Source of the DNA: an uncultured Kiloniellaceae bacterium
Lineage (GTDB): Bacteria > Pseudomonadota > Alphaproteobacteria > Kiloniellales > Kiloniellaceae
DNA: 64,000 nucleotides
NCBI GenBank assembly: GCA_947493695.1
Contig: CANLSF010000002.1
Coordinates: 186,001-250,000 of the forward strand
Reading direction: 5' to 3'
Position numbers and translations under genes: made by a program. Positions 7,993 to 17,346 of the stretch are shown in pieces. The notes beneath the pieces are model-generated. The model was given only the letters and a program-made list of their open reading frames with translations. It did not search any database and was not told the origin of the DNA. The stretch's first letter is position 1, and the number at the start of each line of letters is the position of its first letter.

Positions 7993-8019
7993 AGGTCAGT
8001 CCGGACTCCGGACTGACCT
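7993..8019 (-). terminator. Strong hairpin between tctC and tctB
   Basis: A 12-bp perfect stem (7993-8004 with 8008-8019) and a three-base loop. Reading the minus strand it is followed by TTTTCTTTTCAG, so it resembles a leaky intrinsic terminator lying between the binding-protein gene and the permease genes. Such hairpins usually keep the binding protein in excess. Confidence 0.6.
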
Positions 8020-8038
8020 CAACCTGGATCTCACGAAA

Positions 8039-9031
8039 TCAGGGCCTTGGAATGCCGAGAGTCTCGGGATTAACTTTGGCCGCACCGGTATCCTGAAGCG
8101 CCCAGGCCGTTACCTGCTGCCACTTCTTCAGGAACGCAATCGCCTCGGCACCTGAGATATTCATCATCACGTTGCCGCGGTTGGCCATCAGATCCCGAAA
8201 GCCCTTGTCTTCCGCTGCCGCACTGAACGCGCTGACGTACTTAGCCTTAACATCATCAGGCGTATCGCCTTTGACAAAGACACCGTAGAAGGGTCCCCAG
8301 GGCAGGAAGTTCACCATATCAGGCAGGGTCTCGGTGATGGCCGGCACGCCAGGAAGCGTGTCTACCGCTTCGGTATTCACGACCGCCAGCGCGCGCATAT
8401 TTCCGGCTTTGATCTGCTCAGCCGCCGCGGAAATACCCGAAGGCATGAAGTCGACTTCGCCACCCAGCATCGCTGTCAGGCCGGGACCTTCGCCCCCAAA
8501 AGGAATGGCGGTCACTTCGAAGGGTGCCGAGTTTGCGATCAGCGCGCCAACCGTGGAGGGCAACCCACCAGGACCGGTCGAACCCATCTTGACCTCACCC
8601 GGATTGGCAGCGATATCATCCATGAGCTCGCTCAGGGTCTGATACTTCGAGGCCGCAGGAACGACAACGACAGCCACACCGCGCCCAAGAATGTTGACCG
8701 GATAGAAGCTCGAGTAATCCAGCGACCCGACACCCATGATGGGATGCAGCTGCGGGTTCTCCGCGCCGTAGAGGAAAGTGTAACCGTCTGCCGCAGCGGT
8801 GTTGACGTAGGCCGTCGAAATAGCCCCTGCACCACCTGATTTGTTCAGTACGACAATCGGCTTACCAAGAGCTTCTTCGGCAGCAGGATTGATAGCGCGG
8901 GCAACGGTGTCCGTTGCGCCACCGGCGCCCCACATCACGACACCAAGCACTTCGCGCTCAGGAAACTCGGCGTGGGCCAAAGACGCGGAAAGTGCGAGAA
9001 CGCTTATCGCGCCCACGAGTTTGCGGATCAT
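8039..9031 (-). CDS. tctC: Tripartite tricarboxylate transporter substrate-binding protein TctC
   Basis: 330 residues of the TctC/Bug family: signal peptide (VGAISVLALSASLAHA), then FPEREVLGVVMWGAGGATDTVAR, which holds the conserved glycine-rich strand/loop that contacts the carboxylate, and PIVVLNKSGGAGAISTAYV. It captures a carboxylate in the periplasm for TctAB. ATG 9031 has GGGAG upstream. First gene of the tctCBA operon; the 277 bp upstream contain an inverted repeat but no gene. Confidence 0.9.
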   Translation of the reverse strand: MIRKLVGAISVLALSASLAHAEFPEREVLGVVMWGAGGATDTVARAINPAAEEALGKPIVVLNKSGGAGAISTAYVNTAAADGYTFLYGAENPQLHPIMGVGSLDYSSFYPVNILGRGVAVVVVPAASKYQTLSELMDDIAANPGEVKMGSTGPGGLPSTVGALIANSAPFEVTAIPFGGEGPGLTAMLGGEVDFMPSGISAAAEQIKAGNMRALAVVNTEAVDTLPGVPAITETLPDMVNFLPWGPFYGVFVKGDTPDDVKAKYVSAFSAAAEDKGFRDLMANRGNVMMNISGAEAIAFLKKWQQVTAWALQDTGAAKVNPETLGIPRP

Positions 9032-9166
9032 ATTGTTTCTCCCTTTGGTTCGTCACCCGGGTGACGATTATTTTTTGAACGCACTCATTGTCACGCGCGC
9101 GCAGACTCTTCATCAGTGAGATAACTATTGATCAAGGTTCCGAGTTTCGCAAACATCAATTTTATA

Positions 9167-9192
9167 CAAGTATTAGAATGCGATACTACTTG
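9167..9192. promoter_or_regulatory. Inverted repeat upstream of tctC
   Basis: CAAGTA (9167-9172) faces TACTTG (9187-9192), and inside it AGTAT (9169-9173) faces ATACT (9183-9187). It lies about 140 bp upstream of tctC in the shared intergenic region 9032-9308. Candidate operator; no regulator is adjacent except the XRE genes across the operon. Confidence 0.35.
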
Positions 9193-9308
9193 ATTTGAGG
9201 CAGGGTATTTCAGCTATTTCCGATTAAGCGCCGATTGTCAAAACTTCTGCTTGCCGATAGTTGTTTTGATAAGACGCGTTACAATCGCGCAATACTTCGC
9301 CGCTGGCT

Positions 9309-10397
9309 TCAGCGCACTGCCTCACCGTTGGAGTCTCTGAAGAAGTGCATTTTTCCGGCGTCGAGAAAAATCTCGACCACATCATCAGGCTGCAACGCGG
9401 TTGCCGAAGAAACCTGCGCCACAAACTTCTCCTGCCCCACCATGCCGATAACTAAAGTATGAGGGCCAAGCGGTTCGATCTCGATAACTTTGACGGTCAC
9501 CCTCGGTCCGAGAGTCGCGTCTTCACCGGTGTGTTCCGGGCGGATCCCGAGAATCATCTTCTCACCAAGCACTCCGGATAGAGCCTCTACTCTGTCGGCG
9601 GGTACCGGCACTTCCGATCCTTCATTGCCCGCGAAGACCAGTCCCCCGGCAGCCTGACGCAGCTCTCCGTGCAGCAGGTTCATGCTTGGCGCGCCGATGA
9701 AGGATGCGACGAACACATTCCTTGGGCGTTCGTAGAGTGTAATCGGGTCCGCGGCCTGTTCGATCACGCCACCGCGCATGACCACGACACGATCCGCCAT
9801 GGTCATAGCCTCGACCTGATCATGGGTGACATAGACGATCGTGGTCTTCAGCCTGCGATGCAGCTGTTTGATTTCGGTCCGCATTTCGATGCGGAGTTTG
9901 GCATCCAGGTTCGACAGAGGTTCGTCGAACAAAAACACCTCAGGGTCACGCACAAGGGCACGGCCGATTGCGACACGCTGGCGTTGACCGCCGGAAAGCG
10001 CGGCAGGTTTTCGGTTCAGGTAGTCTTCCAGGTTCAGGATCGCAGCAGCATCTGCAATTGCCGCCTTTGCCTTCGATTTCTCAACACCCCGCACCTTCAT
10101 GCCATAGCCGATATTTTCCGACACGGTCATGTGCGGGTAGAGCGCATAGCTCTGGAATACCATCGCGCAGTTACGAAGACCCGGCCTGAGATCGGTCACA
10201 TCGCGACCGCCAATGGAAACCGCGCCGGAGGTCGTTGTCTCGAGACCGGCAATCATGCGCAAGGTAGTGGTCTTACCGCAGCCCGAGGGACCGACCAGCA
10301 CGACGAACTCACCGTCCTCGATCTCAATGTTCAGCGGCGGAATAACCTCAACATCTCCGAAAGACTTCGTGACATTCTTAAGCTCAATATTCGCCAT
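9309..10397 (-). CDS. CUT1 sugar ABC transporter ATP-binding protein (UgpC/MalK type)
   Basis: 362 residues. Walker [13 protein letters not shown] signature [15 protein letters not shown], Walker [17 protein letters not shown] and switch His in THDQVEAMT are all present, followed by the MalK-type C-terminal OB-like domain ([13 protein letters not shown] ... [10 protein letters not shown]). ATG 10397 is supported by alignment to [14 protein letters not shown]-type starts and an upstream GAAAGAG. It powers the importer encoded just upstream and is the last gene of the deoC operon. Two hairpins separate it from the binding-protein gene. Confidence 0.9.
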   Translation of the reverse strand: MANIELKNVTKSFGDVEVIPPLNIEIEDGEFVVLVGPSGCGKTTTLRMIAGLETTTSGAVSIGGRDVTDLRPGLRNCAMVFQSYALYPHMTVSENIGYGMKVRGVEKSKAKAAIADAAAILNLEDYLNRKPAALSGGQRQRVAIGRALVRDPEVFLFDEPLSNLDAKLRIEMRTEIKQLHRRLKTTIVYVTHDQVEAMTMADRVVVMRGGVIEQAADPITLYERPRNVFVASFIGAPSMNLLHGELRQAAGGLVFAGNEGSEVPVPADRVEALSGVLGEKMILGIRPEHTGEDATLGPRVTVKVIEIEPLGPHTLVIGMVGQEKFVAQVSSATALQPDDVVEIFLDAGKMHFFRDSNGEAVR

Positions 10398-10466
10398 TTC
10401 ACTCTTTCTTTCGGCTCGGCACTCAACAGCAGATCGCTTGGAATACAAAAAATTTCTGGAAGATGA

Positions 10467-10492
10467 ACCGCCCGCCAATGCTGGCGGGCGGT
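10467..10492 (-). terminator. Hairpin 1 between binding-protein and ATPase genes
   Basis: Perfect 11-bp stem ACCGCCCGCCA with TGGCGGGCGGT around a 4-nt loop. There is no T tract directly after it on the minus strand, so an mRNA-stabilising or attenuating role is likelier than full termination. Confidence 0.5.
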
Positions 10493-10499
10493 TTTATGC

Positions 10500-10530
10500 A
10501 AATCCCCGCAGGGAGAAACACCGGGGATTT
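10500..10530 (-). terminator. Hairpin 2 between binding-protein and ATPase genes
   Basis: 9-bp stem AAATCCCCG with CGGGGATTT around a 13-nt loop, 12 bp after the solute-binding protein stop. It stands in series with hairpin 1 and probably protects the 3' end of the binding-protein message. Confidence 0.45.
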
Positions 10531-10542
10531 ACGGTCCGGAGG

Positions 10543-11997
10543 TTACTTCGAAGGCAGGCCCATCGAAGAGCGGTAAGCAGCCAGCTGATTGTCACGGTCG
10601 AACTCGTCCGTCAGCTTGTTCCAGCCTTCTGCGACCGTATCCAATGCCTCCTGCGGCGTCACATCGCCCGCAAGTGCCTTGGAAAGTTCGATCTCCAGGA
10701 TCTCGGTGTAGGAGAAGTAACCCGGCAGACGCATATCAAGCGCGACATTGTCGGCAGTCACAGAATCCTGCTGAGCCCCGAGATATTCCTTCGCCTCACG
10801 CTCTGAGAAGATCGTGGACCAGCGCTCCATGTTGGTGGTGTGTGAAATCCGGTATGGGTTCACACCGGTACCACCTGTTACCGCAGCTTGCCCGGAAACT
10901 TCCGGACTGCTCAGGTACTCGATGAAGTTCCAGGCGGCTTCCTGCTTATCAGAAGTTTTCGGAACCGCGGCCTGCCAGCCGCCAAAGGCCATGAAGGGGG
11001 TGTTCAGAATTTCGTCGAACTTGTCCCACTGCCCGGTTTTATGGTTCCAGACTTCCTTGGCACTCGGCAGCACGGCAGAGCCGACGTTCCCGGCCACCAC
11101 CGATTGCTTCGGATCGGCGGCGATCACGCCCGTGTCGCCCCAACCGATGGACTGAGCCACCTGCCCGCCAGCAAAGGCTGCGTTCACTTCACCGAAGGAG
11201 AAGTTCAGAGCCGCCGGCGGTGCCAGCTTGGATGCGCGGATGTATTCTTCGAGACCACGGACCCAGCCCGGGTTGTTGATCTGGGCATCCATTGTCTCAG
11301 GATCGAAGAACATCGAACCTGGATTGTCGGGATGGTTCGTGTAGGCCGCGGCATGACTGAAGAAGAACCAGAACTGCTGACCGCCGCGGCGGAAGGCTTC
11401 CGCCGTGCCCCAGACGCCCTCCACATTGTTCTGGAAGTACTCGGCAATATCCAGGTACTGATCCCAGCTTTTCGGAACGGCAAGGTCGTAGCCATAAGCC
11501 TTTTTGAACCCGGCCTTATGGGCTTCGTCTTCAAAGAGGTCGATGCGGTAGGTGTAGGTGTGAACGTCACCATCCATGGTCTGCGACAGGATCTTGCCGT
11601 TCCAGACCATAAGCGCTTCGCGGTAAACCGGTGCTATGTCCTTCCAGTTCTCACCTTCCTGGATGCTGGCCGGCATCTCGGTCAGATAAGGCGTGAAGTC
11701 TGGTGCCCAGGCGGGAGCGAAGGCCAGTACGTCAAAAGCATCGTCACCTGATGTCAGCGAGGTAACGGCTTTCGGGTAGAGTTCGGACCAGGGGAACTCG
11801 ATCACCTCGACTTCACCGCAGGTCTGCTTCTTCCAGCCTTCGGCGGCAATCTGCAGGGCAGATGCGATGTAGGGACCGGTCTGCGTGGTCGCGGTGATCT
11901 TGACCCCGGAGAAGTCCGGCGAGCAGGCCGCCGCAGCCGTACCGGCTGTCAGGGAAAGCGCGGCGATCGCCACCGAGCCAAAGAGCATATTCTTCAT
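10543..11997 (-). CDS. CUT1 sugar ABC transporter solute-binding protein
   Basis: 484 residues, family 1 extracellular solute-binding protein. Signal peptide MKNMLFGSVAIAALSLTAGTAAA, then the SBP fold with a typical FDVLAFAPAWAPDF hinge region and a late FMAFGGWQAAVPKTSDKQEAAWNFIEYLSSPE segment. ATG 11997 is preceded by GGAGG at 7 bp. It belongs to the deoC-ALDH-kinase-permease operon, so I infer a substrate that yields deoxyribose or a related pentose. The binding protein itself does not reveal the sugar. Confidence 0.85.
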   Translation of the reverse strand: MKNMLFGSVAIAALSLTAGTAAAACSPDFSGVKITATTQTGPYIASALQIAAEGWKKQTCGEVEVIEFPWSELYPKAVTSLTSGDDAFDVLAFAPAWAPDFTPYLTEMPASIQEGENWKDIAPVYREALMVWNGKILSQTMDGDVHTYTYRIDLFEDEAHKAGFKKAYGYDLAVPKSWDQYLDIAEYFQNNVEGVWGTAEAFRRGGQQFWFFFSHAAAYTNHPDNPGSMFFDPETMDAQINNPGWVRGLEEYIRASKLAPPAALNFSFGEVNAAFAGGQVAQSIGWGDTGVIAADPKQSVVAGNVGSAVLPSAKEVWNHKTGQWDKFDEILNTPFMAFGGWQAAVPKTSDKQEAAWNFIEYLSSPEVSGQAAVTGGTGVNPYRISHTTNMERWSTIFSEREAKEYLGAQQDSVTADNVALDMRLPGYFSYTEILEIELSKALAGDVTPQEALDTVAEGWNKLTDEFDRDNQLAAYRSSMGLPSK

Positions 11998-12053
11998 AAT
12001 GTCCTCCAATTATTTTTTTGGTTAGTTCGTGTCGTTTGCTTTTGTTGTTGAGT

Positions 12054-13082
12054 TTATTTGACCGCCCCGCGCAGCAGGCCGGAACGCATCATCCGACCCA
12101 GGAACCCCGCAATAATGACCATGGGTATAATCGCGACCAAAGCCGCCGCGGAAATCGACCACCATTCATCGCCGCGCTGACTGTTTTGACCGGCCACAAG
12201 AATGGGCAGCGTCTGCCACCTGGAATTTGTCAGGAAGAGCGCGAAGAGAAACTCGTTCCACACGAAGGCCAGAGTGATCACAAAAGTTGCGATCAAACCG
12301 GGCTTCGACATGGGCAGCACAATGCCGAAAAAGATCCGCCAGGACGGGACGTTGTCGACCAGTGCCGCTTCTTCCACATCGACCGGCAGGCCGGCAAAAA
12401 AGTCGCGCATCAGCCAGATTACGATGGGAAGGGAGAAGGCAACATAGGCGAGGGTCAGACCGAAATAGGTATCGGTCATCTTAAAGCCCATCTTGCCCAT
12501 TTCCGTGTAGAGCAGGAAAAGCGCGAAGGCGACGACTATAGGCGGAAAGAGACGCTGACTGACGAACCAGAAGACTACATCATCGTTGCCCAGAACCGGA
12601 CCCGGCAAGCGGTAGCGGTTCACGAAGACCGAAAGCGCAAGCGCAATACAGAAAGCGATGATCGAAGCGGTGACCGGGTTAAAGCCCAGGATATCCCGGC
12701 CAAGCAGAAAGCCGCCCATGGCAACGACAAAAAAGGCAACGCCGCTCAGCAGACGCACCTTGAACGGAAAACGAACCAGCGCATAAGCCGCCATCGCCCC
12801 TAACAGCGTGGCAATCACAGACGCGGACGTCGCCACGATGGCCGAGGACCAAAAGTTCGAGAAGAACTCGCCGCGAATACCGGAAAAGAGCTCGATCCAG
12901 GCCGTCATCGTGGGCTGAAAGTCGATGAAGGGCAGATATGTCGGACCGCCCACCACATCGACCGGGCGCTTGAAAGAGGTAATCGCCACCCAGTAGAGCG
13001 GGAAGAGAGTGAGAAGCAGCCAGAAAAGGCAGGCGCCGAAAACCCAATAGCGCTTGGCGCCCCGTAAGTCCCGAACGCTCAT
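12054..13082 (-). CDS. CUT1 sugar ABC transporter permease (MalG type)
   Basis: 342 residues, somewhat longer than the usual ~280 because of extra helices between residues 70 and 150 (VAFFVVAMGGFLLG, ASIIAFCIALALSVFVN). The EAA loop that docks the ATPase reads EEAALVDNVPSWRIFFGIVLPMSKPG. The start overlaps the preceding permease gene by 4 bp, so the two are translationally coupled. The added helices are unusual for MalG-like subunits. Confidence 0.85.
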   Translation of the reverse strand: MSVRDLRGAKRYWVFGACLFWLLLTLFPLYWVAITSFKRPVDVVGGPTYLPFIDFQPTMTAWIELFSGIRGEFFSNFWSSAIVATSASVIATLLGAMAAYALVRFPFKVRLLSGVAFFVVAMGGFLLGRDILGFNPVTASIIAFCIALALSVFVNRYRLPGPVLGNDDVVFWFVSQRLFPPIVVAFALFLLYTEMGKMGFKMTDTYFGLTLAYVAFSLPIVIWLMRDFFAGLPVDVEEAALVDNVPSWRIFFGIVLPMSKPGLIATFVITLAFVWNEFLFALFLTNSRWQTLPILVAGQNSQRGDEWWSISAAALVAIIPMVIIAGFLGRMMRSGLLRGAVK

Positions 13083-13960
13083 TTGTACTTCTCCAGGTAT
13101 GGCTTGAGGATCGCGAGATAGACCAGGCTGATGATCAGCACCACAAAGAGAAACAGGAACGACAGAGACGAGGTATAGCCGAGGTTAAATTTCTTGAAAC
13201 CTTCCTGATAGGCAAAGAGCGAAAGCGTCTCGGTCGATATGCCCGGCCCGCCGCCAGTCATGACGAAGACCGTATCGATAATCTTAAAGCTCTCGACAAT
13301 TCGGATGAAAATCACTGCCGCTGAGATCGGCAGCATCAGGGGAAATGTAATGCCCCAGAACTGCTGCCAGGGCGACGCGTTCTCCAGCTCCGCAGCCTCG
13401 TAAACATCGTCTGGCAGACCCTGCAATCCGGCCAGTAGAAGAAGGATTACAAAGGGCGTCCACTGCCAGATCTCGACCGTGATCAACGAGCCTAACGCCC
13501 AGGTGGAATCGGTCAGGAACGGCAGGTTTGGAAAGCCGAAGAACGAAGTCAGCTGATTGAGCGGACCCATGGTCGGGTTCAGGATCTGCTTCGCAACCAG
13601 GGCAACTGCGACCGGTGTCACCAGCATTGGTAGAAGAAAACCAACGCGGAAGAAATTCTCGCCGGGAACCTTTTTCACCAGCGCCAGCGCAATCGCGAAG
13701 CCCAGCACGAACTGCAGGGCGACGGAGGTAAAGGCGATGATGCTGGTGGTCTTAACGACCTGCCAGAAACGTTCATTGCTCAGCAGGTCGATGTAGTTGT
13801 CGAAGCCGACAAACCTTGGTGGGATCGGCGGCACGAGACGCAGGCTCATGAAACTGTTGGCGAGGGAATAGATCAACGGAAAGATCGCAATCGCCAGCAC
13901 GATCAGCACGGCAGGCCAGAGAAAGAAGTGCTTGATCGGATCTTCGCGCATGCCCGTCAT
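13079..13960 (-). CDS. CUT1 sugar ABC transporter permease (MalF type)
   Basis: 293 residues with six membrane helices (from FFLWPAVLIVLAIAIFPLIYSL) and an EAA loop EAAELENASPWQQFWGITFPLMLP. It pairs with the MalG-type subunit to form the channel. Overlaps the upstream kinase gene by 4 bp (ATGA) and the downstream permease by 4 bp, which fixes both starts. Confidence 0.9.
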   Translation of the reverse strand: MTGMREDPIKHFFLWPAVLIVLAIAIFPLIYSLANSFMSLRLVPPIPPRFVGFDNYIDLLSNERFWQVVKTTSIIAFTSVALQFVLGFAIALALVKKVPGENFFRVGFLLPMLVTPVAVALVAKQILNPTMGPLNQLTSFFGFPNLPFLTDSTWALGSLITVEIWQWTPFVILLLLAGLQGLPDDVYEAAELENASPWQQFWGITFPLMLPISAAVIFIRIVESFKIIDTVFVMTGGGPGISTETLSLFAYQEGFKKFNLGYTSSLSFLFLFVVLIISLVYLAILKPYLEKYK

Positions 13961-14901
13961 GCCCCGGAAGCCTCCGAGGCGTCCAGAAGTGCAATGACCT
14001 CTTCGCGCATGGGCATTGCGGGTGCTGTGCCGCGTCGGGTCACGGAGATCCCCGCCGTCGCGCAGCCGAAACGTGTCGCCTCCAAGTCGCTCTTCCCGTC
14101 AGCCAACGCCGCCGTGAAACCACCGATAAAGGCGTCCCCGGCCCCCGAGGTATCTAGCACCGGCGCATTGGTCAGCGCCGGGATCAGGACACTCTCGTTC
14201 GGGGAATGCAGATACACACCCTTTTCGCCCAGGGTGATGAGCGCGGTTCCAACGCCCTTCTCAAGCAGGATCGCGCCGGCCCGCCGGGCGTCGTCTTCAC
14301 TCACAATCGAAAAACCGACCAGGGCTTCCGCCTCGGTCTCATTGGGCGCGATGTAATCGCAATGTTGAAAGATCTCGTCCGGGAAGGCACCGGCAGGCGC
14401 CGGATTGAACACTGTCGTTACGCCCGCAATCCTGGCCATTTCAAGACCGCAGAGCGCGGCCTCAGCTGGTTGCTCTAACTGGGTCACAAAGACCTTCGAG
14501 GCCTCGATGACTCCGCGCTGATCCAGAACATCCTGCGAGGTGATTGTGCCCGCGGCGCCGGGGTAAACGATAATGGCGTTTTCAGCAGTATCCTGATTCA
14601 CGAAGATGAAGGCGGCGCCTGTGGGCAGGTCGTCCATGATGGTCAGGCATTGATTGATAGCGGACTCGTCGTAGACCTTGCGCGCCATATCACCGAAAGT
14701 ATCGCGGCCAAGTTTCGAAATGAAGGAAACCTCAGCACCAGCCCTTGCAGCGGCAACCGCCTGATTGGAGCCCTTGCCGCCTGGACCCACCGAAAAGCCG
14801 GTCCCGGCAAGTGTTTCGCCGATCTCAGGCATCCTGGGCGCGAGATACGCCGTATCTGCGACAAAGATACCCAATACCGTGACGCCGGATTTCTCCGCCA
14901 T
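13957..14901 (-). CDS. PfkB-family sugar kinase, probable (deoxy)ribokinase
   Basis: 314 residues of the ribokinase fold. The sugar-binding signature GGKGSNQA lies near residue 42 and the ATP/catalytic signature DTSGAGDAFIGG near residue 250, with Asp as the catalytic base. It phosphorylates a pentose at the 5-hydroxyl. Next to deoC the expected substrate is 2-deoxyribose (DeoK role), but ribose is equally compatible with the sequence. Start at ATG 14901 (GGGGAGA 9 bp upstream); ATG 14919 and TTG 14955 are in frame. Confidence 0.85.
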   Translation of the reverse strand: MAEKSGVTVLGIFVADTAYLAPRMPEIGETLAGTGFSVGPGGKGSNQAVAAARAGAEVSFISKLGRDTFGDMARKVYDESAINQCLTIMDDLPTGAAFIFVNQDTAENAIIVYPGAAGTITSQDVLDQRGVIEASKVFVTQLEQPAEAALCGLEMARIAGVTTVFNPAPAGAFPDEIFQHCDYIAPNETEAEALVGFSIVSEDDARRAGAILLEKGVGTALITLGEKGVYLHSPNESVLIPALTNAPVLDTSGAGDAFIGGFTAALADGKSDLEATRFGCATAGISVTRRGTAPAMPMREEVIALLDASEASGA

Positions 14902-14964
14902 AGTTAACCGTCTCCCCATATTCTCTTTTGCCCCTTCTTTTGACGAGGGTTGCAAGTGGTTCCC

Positions 14965-17343
14965 TTACTCGCCGTAAGGAATCCAGATATTTTTAAGCTC
15001 TGTTGCGCGCCTCAGGAAAAGTTCGCCTTCGGCTGATTTGCTGTCCCGCCAGTCGATCTGACGGCCATAGTCCACAAAGGTTCGTTTCAGGTTGCCGACC
15101 GAATTCTCCTCGACCATTTTCGAAAGCTCCGATGAACCGAAGGCCCAGATCGCGTCCACGTCGTTATGCGCGGACAAGACCTTGGCCAGACTCATGGACT
15201 CGCCGGTGACGATGTTCAGCACGCCACCGGGAACATCAGAGGTTTCCAACAGGGAATAGAAATCCGTGCCGGATAATGGATGCGGTTCGCTGGGCACCGC
15301 AACCACACGATTGCCGGTCGCGAGCAGAGGTGCGACAGCGCTGATCATGCCCAACAAAGGCGCTTCCGGCGGGCAGATCACACCGACAACGCCGAGTGCC
15401 TCAGGAACGGCAAGCGCCGCACCGCGCATGGGCGGCAGGTGCATATGGCCATCGTATTTGTCCGCCCAGGAGGCATAGGTGAAGAGTCTGGAAATCGACG
15501 CCTCGACTTCGGCCTGCGCTTTCGCCGCGCTGACCCCGGTCATTTCCCGCAGGCGATCGGCAAACTCGCGTTCGCGGACCGACAGATTTTCGCCGAGATA
15601 AAAGAGGATCTGCGCACGATTATGAGCAGTTCTCGTTCCCCAGGACTTGGCACCACGTGCGGCCTCAACCGCATTACGGATGTCTTTGCGGTTACCTTCG
15701 CCGACCTCACCGATGACCGCACCCTTGGGCGAGAAAACTTCGCGCGAATAGTTGCCGTCCGGGCGGGCTTGTTTGCCACCGATGAAAAGCTTTGCGGTTC
15801 TGTCGACCGGCTGAACTTCGTAACCACTTACCGCCGCGCTGGATGTTGATATAGCGGCGCGCGCAGGCAATTTGGCCCAGACGGATGGTTTCAGGTAGTC
15901 GTAACAGCCCTCGCGTCCGCCTTCCCGGCCGACGCCGCTTTCCTTCTTACCACCGAAACCAACGGCAGCATCCAGCATGTTGGTCGTGTTTATCCAGACG
16001 ACACCGGCTTCAAGCTGCACTGCTGCATCCAGGGCCTGATTGATCGACTCGCTCCAGATGCTGCCGGCAAGGCCGTAGCGGGTATGGTTGGCGAGCTGGA
16101 TGGCTTCGTCCGGTGTGCGGAAAGTCATGGAGACAACGACAGGACCGAAGATTTCGTCGGTCGCAACCGCAGCGGTCGGCTGCACGTTGCTCAATAGAGT
16201 CGGGGGATAGAAACAGCCCAACTTCGGCATTTCGATCTCGGGCTGGAAAATTTCCGCGCCCGCTTTGACGCCCGCATCCACCATGGACCGAACACGTTTG
16301 AGCTGCGCCGGCGCAACGATCGCGCCCATATCGATGGATTTATCCAGGGGTCCGCCGACCCGCAACTTGGCCATGCGCGTGCGCAGCCGCTTGTGGAAAT
16401 CCTCGGCGATGCCCTCCTGCACCAGAATGCGTGACCCGGCGCAGCAGACCTGGCCCTGGTTAAACCAGATCGCATCGACCACACCTTCGACCGCAGCGTC
16501 CAGATCCGCATCATCAAAGACAATGAAGGGCGACTTACCCCCAAGCTCCAGTGTCAAGGACTTGCCGCTGCCTGCCGTCACCTTGCGGATCTGCTTTCCA
16601 ATTGCGGTGGAGCCTGTGAAGGCGATCTTATCGACACCGGAATGCTCGACCAGCAAAGCACCCGTCGAGCCATCGCCCGTCACGATATTCAGAACGCCAT
16701 CCGGCAAACCTGCTGCCTTGGCGAGCTCCGCAAAGAGCAGTGCGGTAAGCGGTGTGTACTCTGCCGGTTTGAGAACCACGGTGTTTCCCAAGGCAAGCGC
16801 AGGCGCGATTTTCCATGCCAGCATCAGAAAGGGGAAATTCCAGGGGATGATCTGGCCGACAACGCCAACCGGGGCATGGTCCGAAAACTGACTTTCGCTG
16901 AGCTGCGCCCAGCCTGCGTAGTGATAGAAGTGACGCGCGGCCAGGGGGATATCGATGTCGCGGGTTTCGCGGATCGGCTTGCCGTTATCCAAGGCCTCCA
17001 GCACCGCGATCAGACGTGCATTGCGCTGGATAATGCGTGCCAGGGCATAGAGCTTACGCGCGCGAGCATGACCGCTGAGCGCAGCCCATTCCGATTGCGC
17101 CTTACGGGCCGCGCGGACCGCCGCATCGACATCCGCTTTTTTTCCAAGCGATATCTTCGCGAGCTTCTTGCCCGTCGCGGGCTCGGTCGCATCGAAGCTT
17201 CCTGCCGCTGCAGGTTTGGTGAATTTGCCGTTGATGAAGTGGCCGAACTGATGCTTGTTCCCGGCCAGCCACTGGCGTGCCTGCTCATCACTTTCGCTGC
17301 TGGTACCGTAGGACATGGTGTCAAAAAAGCTCGCTACATTCAT
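14965..17343 (-). CDS. Two-domain aldehyde dehydrogenase, ALDH16-like
   Basis: 792 residues, far longer than ordinary ALDHs (~500). Residues ~30-490 are a complete ALDH domain with PWNFP, the NAD-binding FTGSTAIGK, general base Glu266 in LELGGKSP and catalytic Cys300 in GQVCCAGSR. Residues ~515-790 form a second, shorter ALDH-like domain (APLLGMISAVAPLLATGNRVV) without an active-site Cys. This architecture matches the ALDH16 family. DeoC releases acetaldehyde from deoxyribose 5-phosphate, so oxidation of acetaldehyde to acetate is the likely role. It starts 3 bp after the deoC stop with GGAT upstream. Confidence 0.85.
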   Translation of the reverse strand: MNVASFFDTMSYGTSSESDEQARQWLAGNKHQFGHFINGKFTKPAAAGSFDATEPATGKKLAKISLGKKADVDAAVRAARKAQSEWAALSGHARARKLYALARIIQRNARLIAVLEALDNGKPIRETRDIDIPLAARHFYHYAGWAQLSESQFSDHAPVGVVGQIIPWNFPFLMLAWKIAPALALGNTVVLKPAEYTPLTALLFAELAKAAGLPDGVLNIVTGDGSTGALLVEHSGVDKIAFTGSTAIGKQIRKVTAGSGKSLTLELGGKSPFIVFDDADLDAAVEGVVDAIWFNQGQVCCAGSRILVQEGIAEDFHKRLRTRMAKLRVGGPLDKSIDMGAIVAPAQLKRVRSMVDAGVKAGAEIFQPEIEMPKLGCFYPPTLLSNVQPTAAVATDEIFGPVVVSMTFRTPDEAIQLANHTRYGLAGSIWSESINQALDAAVQLEAGVVWINTTNMLDAAVGFGGKKESGVGREGGREGCYDYLKPSVWAKLPARAAISTSSAAVSGYEVQPVDRTAKLFIGGKQARPDGNYSREVFSPKGAVIGEVGEGNRKDIRNAVEAARGAKSWGTRTAHNRAQILFYLGENLSVREREFADRLREMTGVSAAKAQAEVEASISRLFTYASWADKYDGHMHLPPMRGAALAVPEALGVVGVICPPEAPLLGMISAVAPLLATGNRVVAVPSEPHPLSGTDFYSLLETSDVPGGVLNIVTGESMSLAKVLSAHNDVDAIWAFGSSELSKMVEENSVGNLKRTFVDYGRQIDWRDSKSAEGELFLRRATELKNIWIPYGE

Positions 17344-17346
17344 GAC

